Shown: positions 34,238 through 43,537 of the stretch, one piece after another | How positions within the stretch are numbered: the stretch's first letter is position 1 | Layout of the letters: each line of letters starts with the position of its first letter | Assembly: GCF_012641745.1 (NCBI RefSeq) | Contig: NZ_WEHZ01000035.1 | Location: 1 to 48,998 of the forward strand | DNA: 48,998 nucleotides | Reading direction: 5' to 3' | DNA from: Pseudoalteromonas peptidolytica | GTDB lineage: Bacteria; Pseudomonadota; Gammaproteobacteria; Enterobacterales; Alteromonadaceae | Translations under genes and position numbers: made by a program | The notes under the pieces: model-generated | The model's input: the letters and a program-made list of their open reading frames with translations, nothing else | What the model was told of the DNA's origin: nothing | The model's database searches: none

Positions 34238-36200
34238 CACCTGTTCCTATTCTATGTAATTGCGCTAGCTCGAGCTTTTGCTCAATTCGACTAAGCGTTT
34301 TTTCGTAACGTTTACCGTGCTCATTTTCTACTGTTTCAGCAAACTGAGGTCGAAACGGTGAATGCCAAAGTGGCGACAAAGGATTGACCGCAAGCTCCTT
34401 AAAATAAGCAAATGCCTCATTTTGCTTTAGCTGCAATAGCGTTTGCTCAAGTCGAGCACACCACTGTGGCCAATCTTGCTCTAACACTTGTGTTTGCTTT
34501 TCGGCAATTAGCTCAACTAATCCCATCATTGCGTTAATAAGATAGCTTTTATCTTCCGAAGACGTCGAGCTAGAAGCACTGGCAGTACCGCCGCCTTGCC
34601 CCTTTTGGTCTATACTGTCATCAGCAACACTCAGCGGATTTGGAAAGGCGCTAAACGCTTGCCACGCATCATCAAGTTCTAACTGTGGCAGCACAGTTGC
34701 GGCAATACGACCAAACTCATCGATCACCGGTATATCTGCACTCAAAGTCATTCCATCATGATGATAACTAACCGTGAGTTGTCGAGGTGTCTCTCCATAC
34801 CAATTTATGCGTTCAGTATTTTTAACACGATATTGGCCACGGTGGCGCTTATCGAACTTACATTTGGACGTAAAAGGGACATTTGGTTTTAGTACACAAT
34901 ACTGCTGAGCTGTGCGTGTAATTACAAAATATGCAATGGGTAACGCAATATGTTGTGATTGCTGCTCCGTAAACTCGCTGCCTGATTGTAGGCTGTTAAG
35001 ATCAGTAACCTGGTATTCTTTTTCTAAGCACACCGGAAACTTGTTGCTAATCGCACTGTCTGGATTATCTTCGCCACCCCAAGTTAACCCCTTAGGACTG
35101 AATACAATGCCAGCCTCTAAGTTCCCCCCGCTATAAGATGCTTTTTGGGTAAAGCCTGGCTTAGTAAGATTGCCAGATCCTAAGTACACCCATGCCTGTC
35201 CACAGCTATCCCGATTACGCTGCTTATACGCAGAAAAAATAAATTTTCCGTGTAGGCTTCGGCTTTGCTTGCCTTGTTTTGAAAGCGGATCATAAGCTCG
35301 GTACACTTGCCATTTGTCTTTTATTAAACTGCCAAAGCTATGCGCTACTGCTTGACAAGAGTCTGGATTAACAACAATGTGTTTTTGTGCGCCTAGACTG
35401 AGTAACCCTTGTTCCAAAAGAGTGTTATGAATATGGCTAAGTACTTTAGGCGAGCCGCGGTGCTCCGAGTTTTCGTAAAAGCCAGATCCTAATAGTAAAA
35501 GATTGCGTTTTTTATCACCACTGTGATGTTTTATAAGTGGTGCGAGCTGCGCGCACAGCGCTTGCTTTCGGTTGTCGAAAAACCTAGCTTTTATGCCTTG
35601 AGTGCGCTTTATTCCTGTCAGTATACGATGAAAGTTGTAATAATCTCGCCCACCAACTATGCCGTGGATATTTCCTGCGGCGGGATTAAAAATACGTGTA
35701 TCTACATTAGTTAATATGTCGCTCAATAAGTGATAGGCCGCGGCAATATCAGCAATACCTTGTTTATCATCACTACGTAAGTCCACATCTATCGACCACA
35801 CAAAATCTAGACTGTCTTCAAGTGTCTGTCGTGTCCAGTTACCTGTCGATACGACTAACCTAAAAAGATGGTCATCAGATGCGAGTGACTTAAACCCCAG
35901 CAGCGCCACTTTACTGTGGAGTAAGTTAAAGTTTCTTTTCCCCTCACTGCGAAATGGAAGGTGAATAAGGCCAGGACATGCTGTTGGTGACAACTGTGCA
36001 CGTCTTGGGTCTAAAACAAGCGCTAATCTCATCGCTCCTTGATACGCTCTTTGCATTGTTGTTTGCAGCGTGAATTTTTCAATTGCCGTGTTTAAAAAAT
36101 GCACATCAGCAGAGTAACCAACGATAAGACCAAACATCCCTGCATAGCCTGCTGGCGAGATAAACTGATCACTAAGTGCTTTGGCCTGCTCCTTACTCAT
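34227..36200 (-). CDS. Tdp1-like phospholipase-D-fold enzyme
   Basis: 657 aa from the ATG at 36200, which has AGGAGG nine bases upstream; ATG 36209 is only one base from that site. There are two HKN catalytic sets. First: NLLHSKVALLGF with His95 and Lys97, then STGNWT with Asn121. Second: SLHGKFIFSAY with His317 and Lys319, then LGSGNLTKPGF with Asn344 and a following NLEAGIVFSP strand. HxK...N in place of HxK...D, the 222-residue spacing of the two histidines (230 in human Tdp1) and the LGVLF-like strand all point to tyrosyl-DNA phosphodiesterase 1. Tdp1 removes covalent adducts from DNA 3' ends; other PLD members are nucleases. A Ser/Gly linker (~554-570) precedes a helical C-terminal region. 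It overlaps both neighbours, so expression is coupled. Confidence 0.82.
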   Translation of the reverse strand: MSKEQAKALSDQFISPAGYAGMFGLIVGYSADVHFLNTAIEKFTLQTTMQRAYQGAMRLALVLDPRRAQLSPTACPGLIHLPFRSEGKRNFNLLHSKVALLGFKSLASDDHLFRLVVSTGNWTRQTLEDSLDFVWSIDVDLRSDDKQGIADIAAAYHLLSDILTNVDTRIFNPAAGNIHGIVGGRDYYNFHRILTGIKRTQGIKARFFDNRKQALCAQLAPLIKHHSGDKKRNLLLLGSGFYENSEHRGSPKVLSHIHNTLLEQGLLSLGAQKHIVVNPDSCQAVAHSFGSLIKDKWQVYRAYDPLSKQGKQSRSLHGKFIFSAYKQRNRDSCGQAWVYLGSGNLTKPGFTQKASYSGGNLEAGIVFSPKGLTWGGEDNPDSAISNKFPVCLEKEYQVTDLNSLQSGSEFTEQQSQHIALPIAYFVITRTAQQYCVLKPNVPFTSKCKFDKRHRGQYRVKNTERINWYGETPRQLTVSYHHDGMTLSADIPVIDEFGRIAATVLPQLELDDAWQAFSAFPNPLSVADDSIDQKGQGGGTASASSSTSSEDKSYLINAMMGLVELIAEKQTQVLEQDWPQWCARLEQTLLQLKQNEAFAYFKELAVNPLSPLWHSPFRPQFAETVENEHGKRYEKTLSRIEQKLELAQLHRIGTGDAI

Positions 36201-37419
36201 CAGTGTCATCCTCCTTACCTTCAAAGTCTCTATTGAGCTGATACATATTCGGTACTCTGTATGAGATATTTGGAGCAAAGTGCTGTGTTTTATTGTCTGG
36301 CTCCGAATGGACAGGATCTGGGTCGCCAAAGGCTGCCGCAGGTAAGATACATTGCTCTATGTAACGCAGCACAACTTCATCTTTTTCAACTAAAAATTGG
36401 ATCACTGCTATATCACTTTGCTGAGCACATGACTTTGCAAACATTGTCGCTTCTTTATTGCATGTGGGATCATAGGATAACGCCAAAAATGCGGTGGCAG
36501 CTTGTCTCAACAATGTAGTGGCGTCCTGAATCCCGTTAGGTAGCTTAGCCGACAATTTTAGCTTTTTAGACTGCAACCCCAGGATATGAACTTCAATCAC
36601 ATTCAGTAAACCCAGTGCCTTGTCTCTAAGCGCGAAAAAGTATGCGCCACTTTTTAAGTCGTTGAAATGAGAGGCATCAATACAATGCGGCCGTTGCCAG
36701 CTTTTCCAAGCTTTACACTCTGCGTACTTGACCCACTCCAGTATCGCTTTTCTTCTTATCACTGCGGTTTCATTGCCCGACAACAGCGCTTGGCGAAAAA
36801 TGGCTAAAGCCATTGTATCAAGCTTAATGTGAGGCGCGAGTACCCGAGTTAACTGATAAGGATGATGAGGGAGTTGTTTTAGACCAAGCACCCATTGAGT
36901 AAGAAAATTTGTTACGTTAATTTTCGTGATCGCACAACCTGCGCTAACCAGATCAGCTCCTTGCTCACTGAGTCGAAAGTTATTAAAACGTTCGCCTTTG
37001 GAGTTGACTAAACCAAGAGCAGGTAAAGCTTGTACCGTACTCATTCTCATTGGTTGAGTCACATAAAAGTACGCTGCGCTAAATGTATCATAGGTCGTAT
37101 TTTTTGGCGCTCGTAACTTTGTGATCCCCCTTAAACGCCGATTGGGTTGCCAATTATTTTCTTTGTAACCTAAGTAACAAGCCAGCGCCTCGATGGCATT
37201 CGTAACCTGAAGGTTATTGACATGCTTGCCCAAATCACGCACTTGTTGAGCAACTTGTATCCCCAAACACGCAAGAAAAACAGGTTTGACATATTTTACA
37301 CCGCCAAGGCCGGGGACTGCCAGCTCATTAAACTGGCGGGTAACTGAGTTAAGCCCCAGGGTGCGGGTTCGCTTTTGTGAACCTATTTGCTCTGGTGGCA
37401 TGACTCCCCACTGCATCAT
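36193..37419 (-). CDS. Unknown protein, first gene of the helicase/Tdp1-like operon
   Basis: 408 aa, not recognised. Soluble and mostly helical. GLVNSKGERFNNFRLSEQGADLV (about residues 135-157, shown here in part as RFNNFRLSEQGADLV) looks like the wing and second helix of a winged-helix fold. KYAECKAWKSWQRPHC, with its aromatic/basic residues, is followed by a long helical segment. The last ~40 residues are acidic and probably disordered (DRDFEGKEDDTDE-like). A DNA-recognition or structural subunit for the two downstream enzymes is a guess. It ends eight bases inside the start of the Tdp1-like gene. Start ATG 37419 (or 37416) has AAGGG upstream and a promoter at 37437-37464. Confidence 0.6.
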   Translation of the reverse strand: MMQWGVMPPEQIGSQKRTRTLGLNSVTRQFNELAVPGLGGVKYVKPVFLACLGIQVAQQVRDLGKHVNNLQVTNAIEALACYLGYKENNWQPNRRLRGITKLRAPKNTTYDTFSAAYFYVTQPMRMSTVQALPALGLVNSKGERFNNFRLSEQGADLVSAGCAITKINVTNFLTQWVLGLKQLPHHPYQLTRVLAPHIKLDTMALAIFRQALLSGNETAVIRRKAILEWVKYAECKAWKSWQRPHCIDASHFNDLKSGAYFFALRDKALGLLNVIEVHILGLQSKKLKLSAKLPNGIQDATTLLRQAATAFLALSYDPTCNKEATMFAKSCAQQSDIAVIQFLVEKDEVVLRYIEQCILPAAAFGDPDPVHSEPDNKTQHFAPNISYRVPNMYQLNRDFEGKEDDTDE

Positions 37420-37772
37420 AAAACCCTTATCATAAACTTATATCTGTGCTCGCATTACTATCAAAAGCAATCTGTTCGCCATCAAGCATTGTTAAATATT
37501 GCCCAAGCTATACTTATGTTTAACAAACTATTTAATCTGAACTCGATGTAGGATGTTAGTTAACTAGCTGAAATATATAATACTAAGCTTGCCAGATGTT
37601 TTTACCCAATACTAGATAAGCTTGCGTACTTGTCGCTAACCTCTCACACAGTTGTGAGCAGCAACAGCTTTAAGCACACAAATTATTAGCCGGTATAAAC
37701 ACTATTTTTCCTATCTATTCAATCTGACCTCGACTACCATAAGACGTAGACAAACCGTGCAAGGAAACTAAT
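37420..37772. other. Intergenic region between divergent operons
   Basis: 353 AT-rich bases separate the helicase operon (minus) from the histidine kinase gene (plus). Apart from the promoter at 37437-37464 and the AAGGAA ribosome site of the kinase (37761-37766) nothing was recognised. Confidence 0.4.
37437..37464 (-). promoter_or_regulatory. Predicted promoter of the three-gene helicase operon
   Basis: On the minus strand TTGATA (37464-37459), 16 bases, TATAAG (37442-37437), ending 18 bases before the first ATG. Weak to moderate match to sigma-70 boxes. Confidence 0.45.
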
Positions 37773-40457
37773 GTGCCACTGCCGAGTATTTATCAAATTC
37801 GACTTCTGCCGCTCATTGCCGCACTGGTTGTACTTATCGTTGGAATGGCTTATGGACTAGTTTTATTTGAGCAAGAAAAACAGCATCATGCGGAGAAGGT
37901 TTCATCAGCATTGTCTTCCCGTTTGGCACATATTACCGAGGGAGTCCGAGAGCGGGTTACTTTATATTGGTATGGGGTTCTAGGTCTTCGCTCTGCCATC
38001 TACGCAAATCCACAGCAGTTTAATTATCAAGCTATGCAGCAATATATTCAGTCTTTTAACTTTGAGGTTGAATATCCCGGTGCTCGCGGACTTGGGTTTA
38101 TAAAATATATTCCTACGGCACAGCTCGATACCTTTGTTGCTCGCGCTAAAACTGAGCGTAGTGATAATAACTTTGCGATAAAATACTTAAACCCACACTC
38201 CGACAGTAATTTTGTTATTCAATATATTGAACCTGAGATAAATAATAAACAAGCCGTGGGGCTAGATATCGGCTCTGAGGAGAATCGTAGAGCAGCAGCT
38301 TTGGAGGCAGCAACGACCAATTCGCCGAGACTTACCGCTCCTATTACGCTTGTGCAAGCTGACAACAAAATTAAGTATGGCTTTTTGATCCTCGCCCCCG
38401 TTTACAACACACCTGTAGATATTCACGAGACAACTATTCATCTTGATAACCTCGTTGGTTGGACATACTCTCCACTCCTCGTCGATGAAATTCTGTCTAC
38501 CTTGTTGTCGTTCAGACAAGATGTATCTGTTCAAATATCTGATGTAACCAACGTAACAGCTATCCCCTTTTACAGCTCTATGCCCAAAGGGGCTGTGGCA
38601 GCAAAACATATGTCAACCAAGCAGCTATATCTATTTGGTAGAGTGTGGGAGGTAACTACCTCTCCTACCCCAATGTTTATAAAATCTCTAAACCTAACTT
38701 CTCCTAACTTGATACTCCAAGTCTCTTTACTGGTTTCATTTTTACTCGCCGTTATCACCTACATTTTACTGTTGAGCTATCTTCAGCAGCGCCTTGCAGA
38801 AAAAGAGAAACTAGCGGTAGAGGCCGAGAAAGCGCTGTCACTTGCAAAGTTGAACTCATCTTTAGAACAAGAAGTAAAAGCCCGCACCAAAGAAATAGTC
38901 AAATATAGTCAACTTCATACAAGCATTGTTGAAGGCTCTGGGTACGCCATAATCGCAACCGACAAAAGCGGAAATATAACCCAGTTTAACCCTGCTGCAG
39001 AGCGCTTACTTGGCTATAAAAAAGCTGAGCTAATTGGTAAATACTACCCAGATAGCTGCCACCTAAAAAGTGAAGTAATAGCAAAAGCACATGCCCTTAC
39101 CGATGAACTGAAACAGCCGATCCAGCCTGATTTTGAAGTCTTTATTGCAAAAGCAAAACAAGGTGAGGTAGACACTAGCCGTTGGACATACGTCACCAAA
39201 CAAAATCAACATGTCCAAATAAAGTTAAACGTTACTGCTTTAAGAGATGAACAAGGTCAAATCGATGGCTTTTTAGGGATCGCAAACGATCTTACAGAGC
39301 AGCTTAAACACGAACGGGAGCTATCGCAGGCAAAAGAAGCTGCAGAGCAAGCAGCAAAGGCCAAAGCAATGTTTTTAGCAAATATGAGTCATGAGATACG
39401 AACACCAATGAATGGCCTGTATGGCACCCTACAATTATTAAAATCAGAGCCGCTTAGTAACACTGCATCTGATCTTGTGGAAAAAGCCACTTATTCTATT
39501 AAGGCACTTAACACAATTATTAACGATATATTAGACTTTTCAAAAATAGAAGCTGGCCGGATCGAGCTAGAGCAACGGGTTTTTGATATTGGTGTGTTGA
39601 TAGAGCATTTGCACTCTGATTTTTTAGTACTAGCTAAAAATAAGGGGTTAGATTTTAAGGTAGACATGATGCTTGAGCACAAGCATTGGTTGGGAGATGA
39701 GGTAAGGACGAGGCAAATATTACTCAATTTACTGTCTAACTCGATTAAATTTACCGAGTCTGGTCACATTAAGATACAAGTAACAACACTAGAAAATGAG
39801 ACAGGTTTGCTTATCAAAGTGGTAGATACTGGGATAGGCATGAGCGACACAACCATACAAAAGCTATTTTCCCGGTTTGAACAAGCCGATAAATCAACAA
39901 CCAGAAAGTTTGGAGGAACAGGCTTAGGGCTATCAATTACTCGCTCACTAGTAGAACTCATGGCGGGTAAAATTAGCGTAGAAAGTAAACTTGGCCATGG
40001 TAGCGTGTTTACTGTCGAGCTGCCGCTACAAAGATCTACGCAAATAACAACTTCATCCAAGCATGCTGAAGACTCGGCACCAGATCTTAGTGGAGTTGCC
40101 ATTCTTCTTGCAGAAGATAATCCAATCAATCAAATGGTTGTCCGTTCAATGATCAACAAATCCAATGGTGACATCACCCTTGCAAATAACGGAAAAGAAG
40201 CGATTGAGCTGGCTACTAAACACTCCCCCGATCTCATTTTAATGGATATTCAAATGCCAGAGATGGATGGTGTTGATGCCTGTAAATACTTAAAACAACA
40301 TCACCCTCAAATTCCCATTATCGCTCTAACGGCTAACGCATTTGCAGAGGACAAAGCACTCTATGAGCGAGTTGGTTTTGACGGATATGTCGCCAAACCA
40401 ATTGACCAAAATGAGCTCATTAATGTGATAGGCACTGTACTCAACTCTCGAAAATAA
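37773..40457 (+). CDS. CHASE-PAS hybrid sensor histidine kinase
   Basis: 894 aa, GTG start with AAGGAA six bases upstream. TM1 about residues 10-30. Periplasmic CHASE domain ~75-230 (GARGLGFIKYIP, GLDIGSEENRRAAALEAATT, APITLVQ). TM2 ~308-332. Coiled segment, then PAS ~378-500 (IIATDKSGNITQFNPAAERL). HisKA with FLANMSHEIRTPMNG, phospho-acceptor His540. HATPase with LLNLLSNSIKF, VVDTGIGM, FGGTGLGLSI. C-terminal receiver with LAEDNPINQMVV, Asp825 in LILMDIQMPEMDG, and ALTANAFAED plus the KP motif. It senses a small periplasmic ligand and needs an external histidine phosphotransferase, since none is fused or adjacent. The solute-binding protein downstream could be related. Ligand unknown. Confidence 0.93.
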   Translation: MPLPSIYQIRLLPLIAALVVLIVGMAYGLVLFEQEKQHHAEKVSSALSSRLAHITEGVRERVTLYWYGVLGLRSAIYANPQQFNYQAMQQYIQSFNFEVEYPGARGLGFIKYIPTAQLDTFVARAKTERSDNNFAIKYLNPHSDSNFVIQYIEPEINNKQAVGLDIGSEENRRAAALEAATTNSPRLTAPITLVQADNKIKYGFLILAPVYNTPVDIHETTIHLDNLVGWTYSPLLVDEILSTLLSFRQDVSVQISDVTNVTAIPFYSSMPKGAVAAKHMSTKQLYLFGRVWEVTTSPTPMFIKSLNLTSPNLILQVSLLVSFLLAVITYILLLSYLQQRLAEKEKLAVEAEKALSLAKLNSSLEQEVKARTKEIVKYSQLHTSIVEGSGYAIIATDKSGNITQFNPAAERLLGYKKAELIGKYYPDSCHLKSEVIAKAHALTDELKQPIQPDFEVFIAKAKQGEVDTSRWTYVTKQNQHVQIKLNVTALRDEQGQIDGFLGIANDLTEQLKHERELSQAKEAAEQAAKAKAMFLANMSHEIRTPMNGLYGTLQLLKSEPLSNTASDLVEKATYSIKALNTIINDILDFSKIEAGRIELEQRVFDIGVLIEHLHSDFLVLAKNKGLDFKVDMMLEHKHWLGDEVRTRQILLNLLSNSIKFTESGHIKIQVTTLENETGLLIKVVDTGIGMSDTTIQKLFSRFEQADKSTTRKFGGTGLGLSITRSLVELMAGKISVESKLGHGSVFTVELPLQRSTQITTSSKHAEDSAPDLSGVAILLAEDNPINQMVVRSMINKSNGDITLANNGKEAIELATKHSPDLILMDIQMPEMDGVDACKYLKQHHPQIPIIALTANAFAEDKALYERVGFDGYVAKPIDQNELINVIGTVLNSRK

Positions 40458-40552
40458 CACCTTAGTATTATATAAAAGTATAGACATCATGAATTAATAT
40501 AAAATAAATATCCCCTTTTTACTTTGCTGATGACTCATTTTTATATTAAAAA

Positions 40553-41347
40553 ATGGCTTCTCAGGGCCAGTCTATAATGCCATATTCAAGTTATATTCCA
40601 CTTAGTTTACTACTCATTCTTTGTGCATTTGAAGTTACCGCAACCTGTTTTAAGACGTTACGTGTTGGTTTAAATGAAATTTATTGGCCACCCTATATTG
40701 AGCACCAAGACAATACCTTATCTGGTCTTGAGATATCAGCATTAAACACCATTTTTACTCGCCCAGCGTATTGCCTTAAATACATAATTTACCCTTCATC
40801 AGCGAGAATGTTTGCAGAGATCAAAGCTGGTAATATCGACTTACTTGTTGCCGCAACTCAAACCCCAGAACGAGTAAAATATGCCCACTTTACTACAGCA
40901 TATCGTCAAGAGATCATGGCGTTATTCCAACTAAAAGAAAACCCAAGAACCGATATGCATATCGAGTCGCTTCTACTTACAGGCAATACCTTTGCCATCA
41001 ATAATGGCAGCTACTACGGTGATACCTTTGCAACGTTGACTCAAAACCACAACAACGAGCAGGTTATCCGCCTCCCAAATGCGACACGACGCTTTGACTT
41101 ACTGCGGATTGGTAGAGTCGATTATGCAATTGAAGATAAGTTGGCTGGTAATCATTTGATCAGATCTTCTAGTTATACGGGTATTGTCTATGCAAATGTT
41201 GATGCCTTTAGCACACCAGTGCGTTATATGCTTAGTAAAAAAACCATCACCTCAGATGAGTTAAGTACGATCAATCAACTCATTAATGCGAAGCAAGCTG
41301 AGCTACATGCTTTATTTATGTCCGATACGAAAAGCGGCACTTTATAA
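40553..41347 (+). CDS. Periplasmic solute-binding protein, family 3
   Basis: 264 aa. The signal peptide extends to about residue 30; an alternative Met nine residues in (MPYSSYIP) would give a more usual leader. The mature part follows the SBP_bac_3 pattern: LRVGLNEIYWPPYIEHQDNT, LSGLEISALNTIF, FAEIKAGNIDLLVAATQTPE, ERVKYAHFT, and a hinge-like VDYAIEDKLAG. No ABC permease or ATPase is adjacent. Together with the histidine kinase 95 bases upstream this suggests a sensing role or an orphan binding protein, as is common in Pseudoalteromonas. Ligand (amino acid-like) unknown. Confidence 0.82.
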   Translation: MASQGQSIMPYSSYIPLSLLLILCAFEVTATCFKTLRVGLNEIYWPPYIEHQDNTLSGLEISALNTIFTRPAYCLKYIIYPSSARMFAEIKAGNIDLLVAATQTPERVKYAHFTTAYRQEIMALFQLKENPRTDMHIESLLLTGNTFAINNGSYYGDTFATLTQNHNNEQVIRLPNATRRFDLLRIGRVDYAIEDKLAGNHLIRSSSYTGIVYANVDAFSTPVRYMLSKKTITSDELSTINQLINAKQAELHALFMSDTKSGTL

Positions 41348-41523
41348 TATCAATTGAACAACCAGAGATATTGAGCGAAGCCATGACGATTGAGAAATCG
41401 CTTTCGCTCAATATTTACACCTCATTCTACTACGTAACATCAGCAAATAGCCAAACTCGGCTTGCCACATGTTACTGCAAGCGACTACATTTATTATATT
41501 GACTACGGTACTGCGAGGCAGAT

Positions 41524-42537
41524 TTGCGACGCTCGATTGTTTTCATTCTTTGGCTAATTTGTATGATAAAAGCAGCTCTAGCTGATGACTCGACGCAGTT
41601 TGCACAAAAACTAGATGAAGCTAAGGACTATTTAACCGTTAATCCAGCTCACTCTCTAGTCATTTTGGATAGCCTAGAAGGCTTGTCAACCGCTCCTGTT
41701 GACCTTTATATTCAATGGCATTTACTAAATGCTCGTGCATCAGTTCCAACTAATCAGCAAGACCGCCTTTATGACTCAATCAACGCTGTTTTCGCTCATT
41801 CACATACAGTGACATTCAAAGCAAACCTTCCTACTGTGCTGAGTGCTCTGGGCATTTGGTTACGACACCAAGAATACTTGCAGGACGCTGAAATGAGTTT
41901 AGAGTGCGCGTATAAGTATGCAAAAAACGATCGCCAAAGATTATCTTTGATGAACAGTATCGCACTACTTGCACGCAACCAAAATCGTTATAAAAAAGCC
42001 CGTAACATTTATCACAAAGCACGTCAGCTTGCCATTGAACTGAAACAAACTCCTATCCTTGCAATGTTGGAGAGCAATTTAGGGAGTTTGGCGTTAGATC
42101 AGGGAAAAGTACCAGAGGCTGAGCAGTATTTTCGCAGTGCGCTACTCGGCTATCAGGCTATTGATAAACGAGCTGGACAAATATCCGCAGGGATCTATCT
42201 TATGTTTGTTTTTCTAATTCAAAAACATATTGTCAATTACGAACGACTACAAGGGCCAACTTCAACACTAACTAATGCTTTTCCAAATGTGGCAAAACAA
42301 GCGTGGTTACAATGGCTAGAAGCACGCTATCATCAATTAGAAGGTGAAATTATCAGTCAAGCAACAAGAGATGAACTGCAAGTCGCTTATACACAATTAG
42401 AGAGTGATAAGGTAAAAATACTGGTACATCGTTATTTAGCGAAGGAGCTAAGTGTTGACATCATCGCTCCCCAACCGATAACAGAAAAATCTTTTTCGAG
42501 TTCATGGTTTGCAAAGGTAAAACGCTGCCAATGGTAG
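41524..42537 (+). CDS. Exported TPR-like helical repeat protein
   Basis: 337 aa with a TTG start, GAGG six bases upstream. Residues 1-21 are a signal peptide (SIVFILWLICMIKAALA), so the protein is periplasmic or membrane-attached. Tetratricopeptide-like pairs are seen at about 115-205: DAEMSLECAYKYAKNDRQR, KKARNIYHKARQLAIELKQ, EAEQYFRSALLGYQAIDKR. Similar N-terminal repeats precede GGDEF domains in many Alteromonadales sensors, but no catalytic domain follows here. Function unknown; probably a binding scaffold. A possible partner is the upstream solute-binding protein (~175 bases). Confidence 0.65.
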   Translation: MRRSIVFILWLICMIKAALADDSTQFAQKLDEAKDYLTVNPAHSLVILDSLEGLSTAPVDLYIQWHLLNARASVPTNQQDRLYDSINAVFAHSHTVTFKANLPTVLSALGIWLRHQEYLQDAEMSLECAYKYAKNDRQRLSLMNSIALLARNQNRYKKARNIYHKARQLAIELKQTPILAMLESNLGSLALDQGKVPEAEQYFRSALLGYQAIDKRAGQISAGIYLMFVFLIQKHIVNYERLQGPTSTLTNAFPNVAKQAWLQWLEARYHQLEGEIISQATRDELQVAYTQLESDKVKILVHRYLAKELSVDIIAPQPITEKSFSSSWFAKVKRCQW

Positions 42538-42576
42538 CGGGGCATCAAATAGCATAATCGGCTACATTTAGCGCTA

Positions 42577-42738
42577 ATACCAATTTTCTTAATTAAGTGG
42601 TCTATTTTGAGGCGAGAAAATCTTGTCGATAACCAGGCAAAAATTTCGCTATTTAGTTGTTCTAAATAAGAAATTTTTAACGCTGTTAGCGTCAGATTTA
42701 CTCCTTCAAATTGAGCAAGTATTAAGTCAAATTGGTAT
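42577..42738. repeat. Full-length 162-bp MITE-like element (copy C)
   Basis: Ends ATACCAATT and AATTGGTAT, same length as the copy at 16094-16255 and in the opposite orientation. Internal sequence shares AAGTGGTCTATTTTGAGGCG, AATCTTGTCGATAACC and GTTAGCGTCAGATTTACTCC with copy A. Lies between the TPR-like gene and the grpE terminator. It carries no ORF. Confidence 0.85.
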
Positions 42739-42769
42739 CCGCACGTTCTTACCCTCAGTCACTGAACAT

Positions 42770-42796
42770 AAAAAAGGCCACCCATTTTGGTAGCCT
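42770..42796 (-). terminator. Terminator of grpE
   Basis: On the minus strand GGCTACC-AAAATG-GGTGGCC pairs with one mismatch and runs into TTTTTT. It lies about 70 bases past the grpE stop. Confidence 0.7.
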
Positions 42797-42863
42797 CTTA
42801 TAAGTCGCTCACTTTTACCCTCAAGTATTAAGCCGACTTTGGTATTGCAAGCGGATCCGAGGT

Positions 42864-43472
42864 TTACTCAGCCGCTTTCGATACCATCACCATAGCAGGA
42901 CGCAATAAACGGCCATTTAGAGTGTAGCCTTTTTGCATCACGGCTAGCACAGTATTTGGCGAAACGTCGTTACTTGGCTGAATAGACATAGCTTGATGTA
43001 ATTCGGGGTTGAACGCTTCACCTTGAGGGTTTACAGCCTCAACGCCAAACTTTGCCAACGCATCAGCAAAAGACTTAATCGTCATATCGATACCTTCCAA
43101 CACAGGCTTAAGCGTGTCATTTTCTTTGTCAGAAAACTCAATCGCACGCTCTAGGTTATCAATGACGGGTAGCAATTCATTTGAGAATTTTTCAAGTGCG
43201 AACTTATGCGCTTTTTCAACATCTTGAGCTGCACGACGGCGTACATTTTCTAGCTCTGCTGCGGCGCGAACTACGCTGTCTTTTTGCGAGTCAATGGTCT
43301 GCTTAGCCGTTTCTAGCTGCGCATACAAGCCAGCAATTTCTTCTTCTGGGCTCAACTCACTCACATTTTCAGCTTGTTCTGATTGTTGCTCTTGTGCTTC
43401 AACCGTTTCTGCTTCCACTTGCGTTTGTTCTTGATCAAGCTCTTGCTCTGTGGCTTTTGTCTGCTCAGACAT
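42864..43472 (-). CDS. grpE: Nucleotide exchange factor GrpE
   Basis: 202 aa (E. coli 197). An acidic Gln/Glu-rich disordered start (1-45) is followed by the long dimer helix (ETAKQTIDSQKDSVVRAAAE, LENVRRRAAQDVEKAHKFAL). The C-terminal beta domain has GVEAVNPQGEAFNPELHQAM and VLAVMQKGYTLNGRLLRPAM. GrpE is the cytosolic exchange factor of DnaK. GGAG is placed before the ATG. dnaK and dnaJ are not in the window. A sigma-32-type promoter lies in the 65-base gap after the HrcA-like gene, so grpE has its own heat-shock start. Confidence 0.98.
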   Translation of the reverse strand: MSEQTKATEQELDQEQTQVEAETVEAQEQQSEQAENVSELSPEEEIAGLYAQLETAKQTIDSQKDSVVRAAAELENVRRRAAQDVEKAHKFALEKFSNELLPVIDNLERAIEFSDKENDTLKPVLEGIDMTIKSFADALAKFGVEAVNPQGEAFNPELHQAMSIQPSNDVSPNTVLAVMQKGYTLNGRLLRPAMVMVSKAAE

Positions 43473-43506
43473 GTGATTATTCTCCGATTCTTTACAACTG
43501 CCGTAA

Positions 43507-43534
43507 TTATGGGGATTGAAATGAGAGTTTCAAC
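43507..43534 (-). promoter_or_regulatory. grpE: Sigma-32 (heat-shock) promoter of grpE
   Basis: On the minus strand GTTGAAA (43534-43528), 13 bases, CCCCATAA (43514-43507). Consensus for RpoH is CTTGAAA-N13-17-CCCCATNT. The start would fall near 43500, ~28 bases before the ATG. Confidence 0.8.
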
Positions 43535-43537
43535 CCT

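Noticed and set aside
31697..37419. Assignment to DISARM, BREX or Mokosh.
   Set aside because: A helicase and a PLD-fold protein are shared themes. However, the DISARM DUF1998 and methyltransferase genes, the BREX PglZ/BrxL genes and the Mokosh helicase type are absent.
23300..37440. A mobile island integrated at the 3' end of ssrA.
   Set aside because: The gene content suits it, but no integrase and no second copy of the CCCCCCAGCTCCACCA end were seen in the window, so the boundary is not demonstrated.
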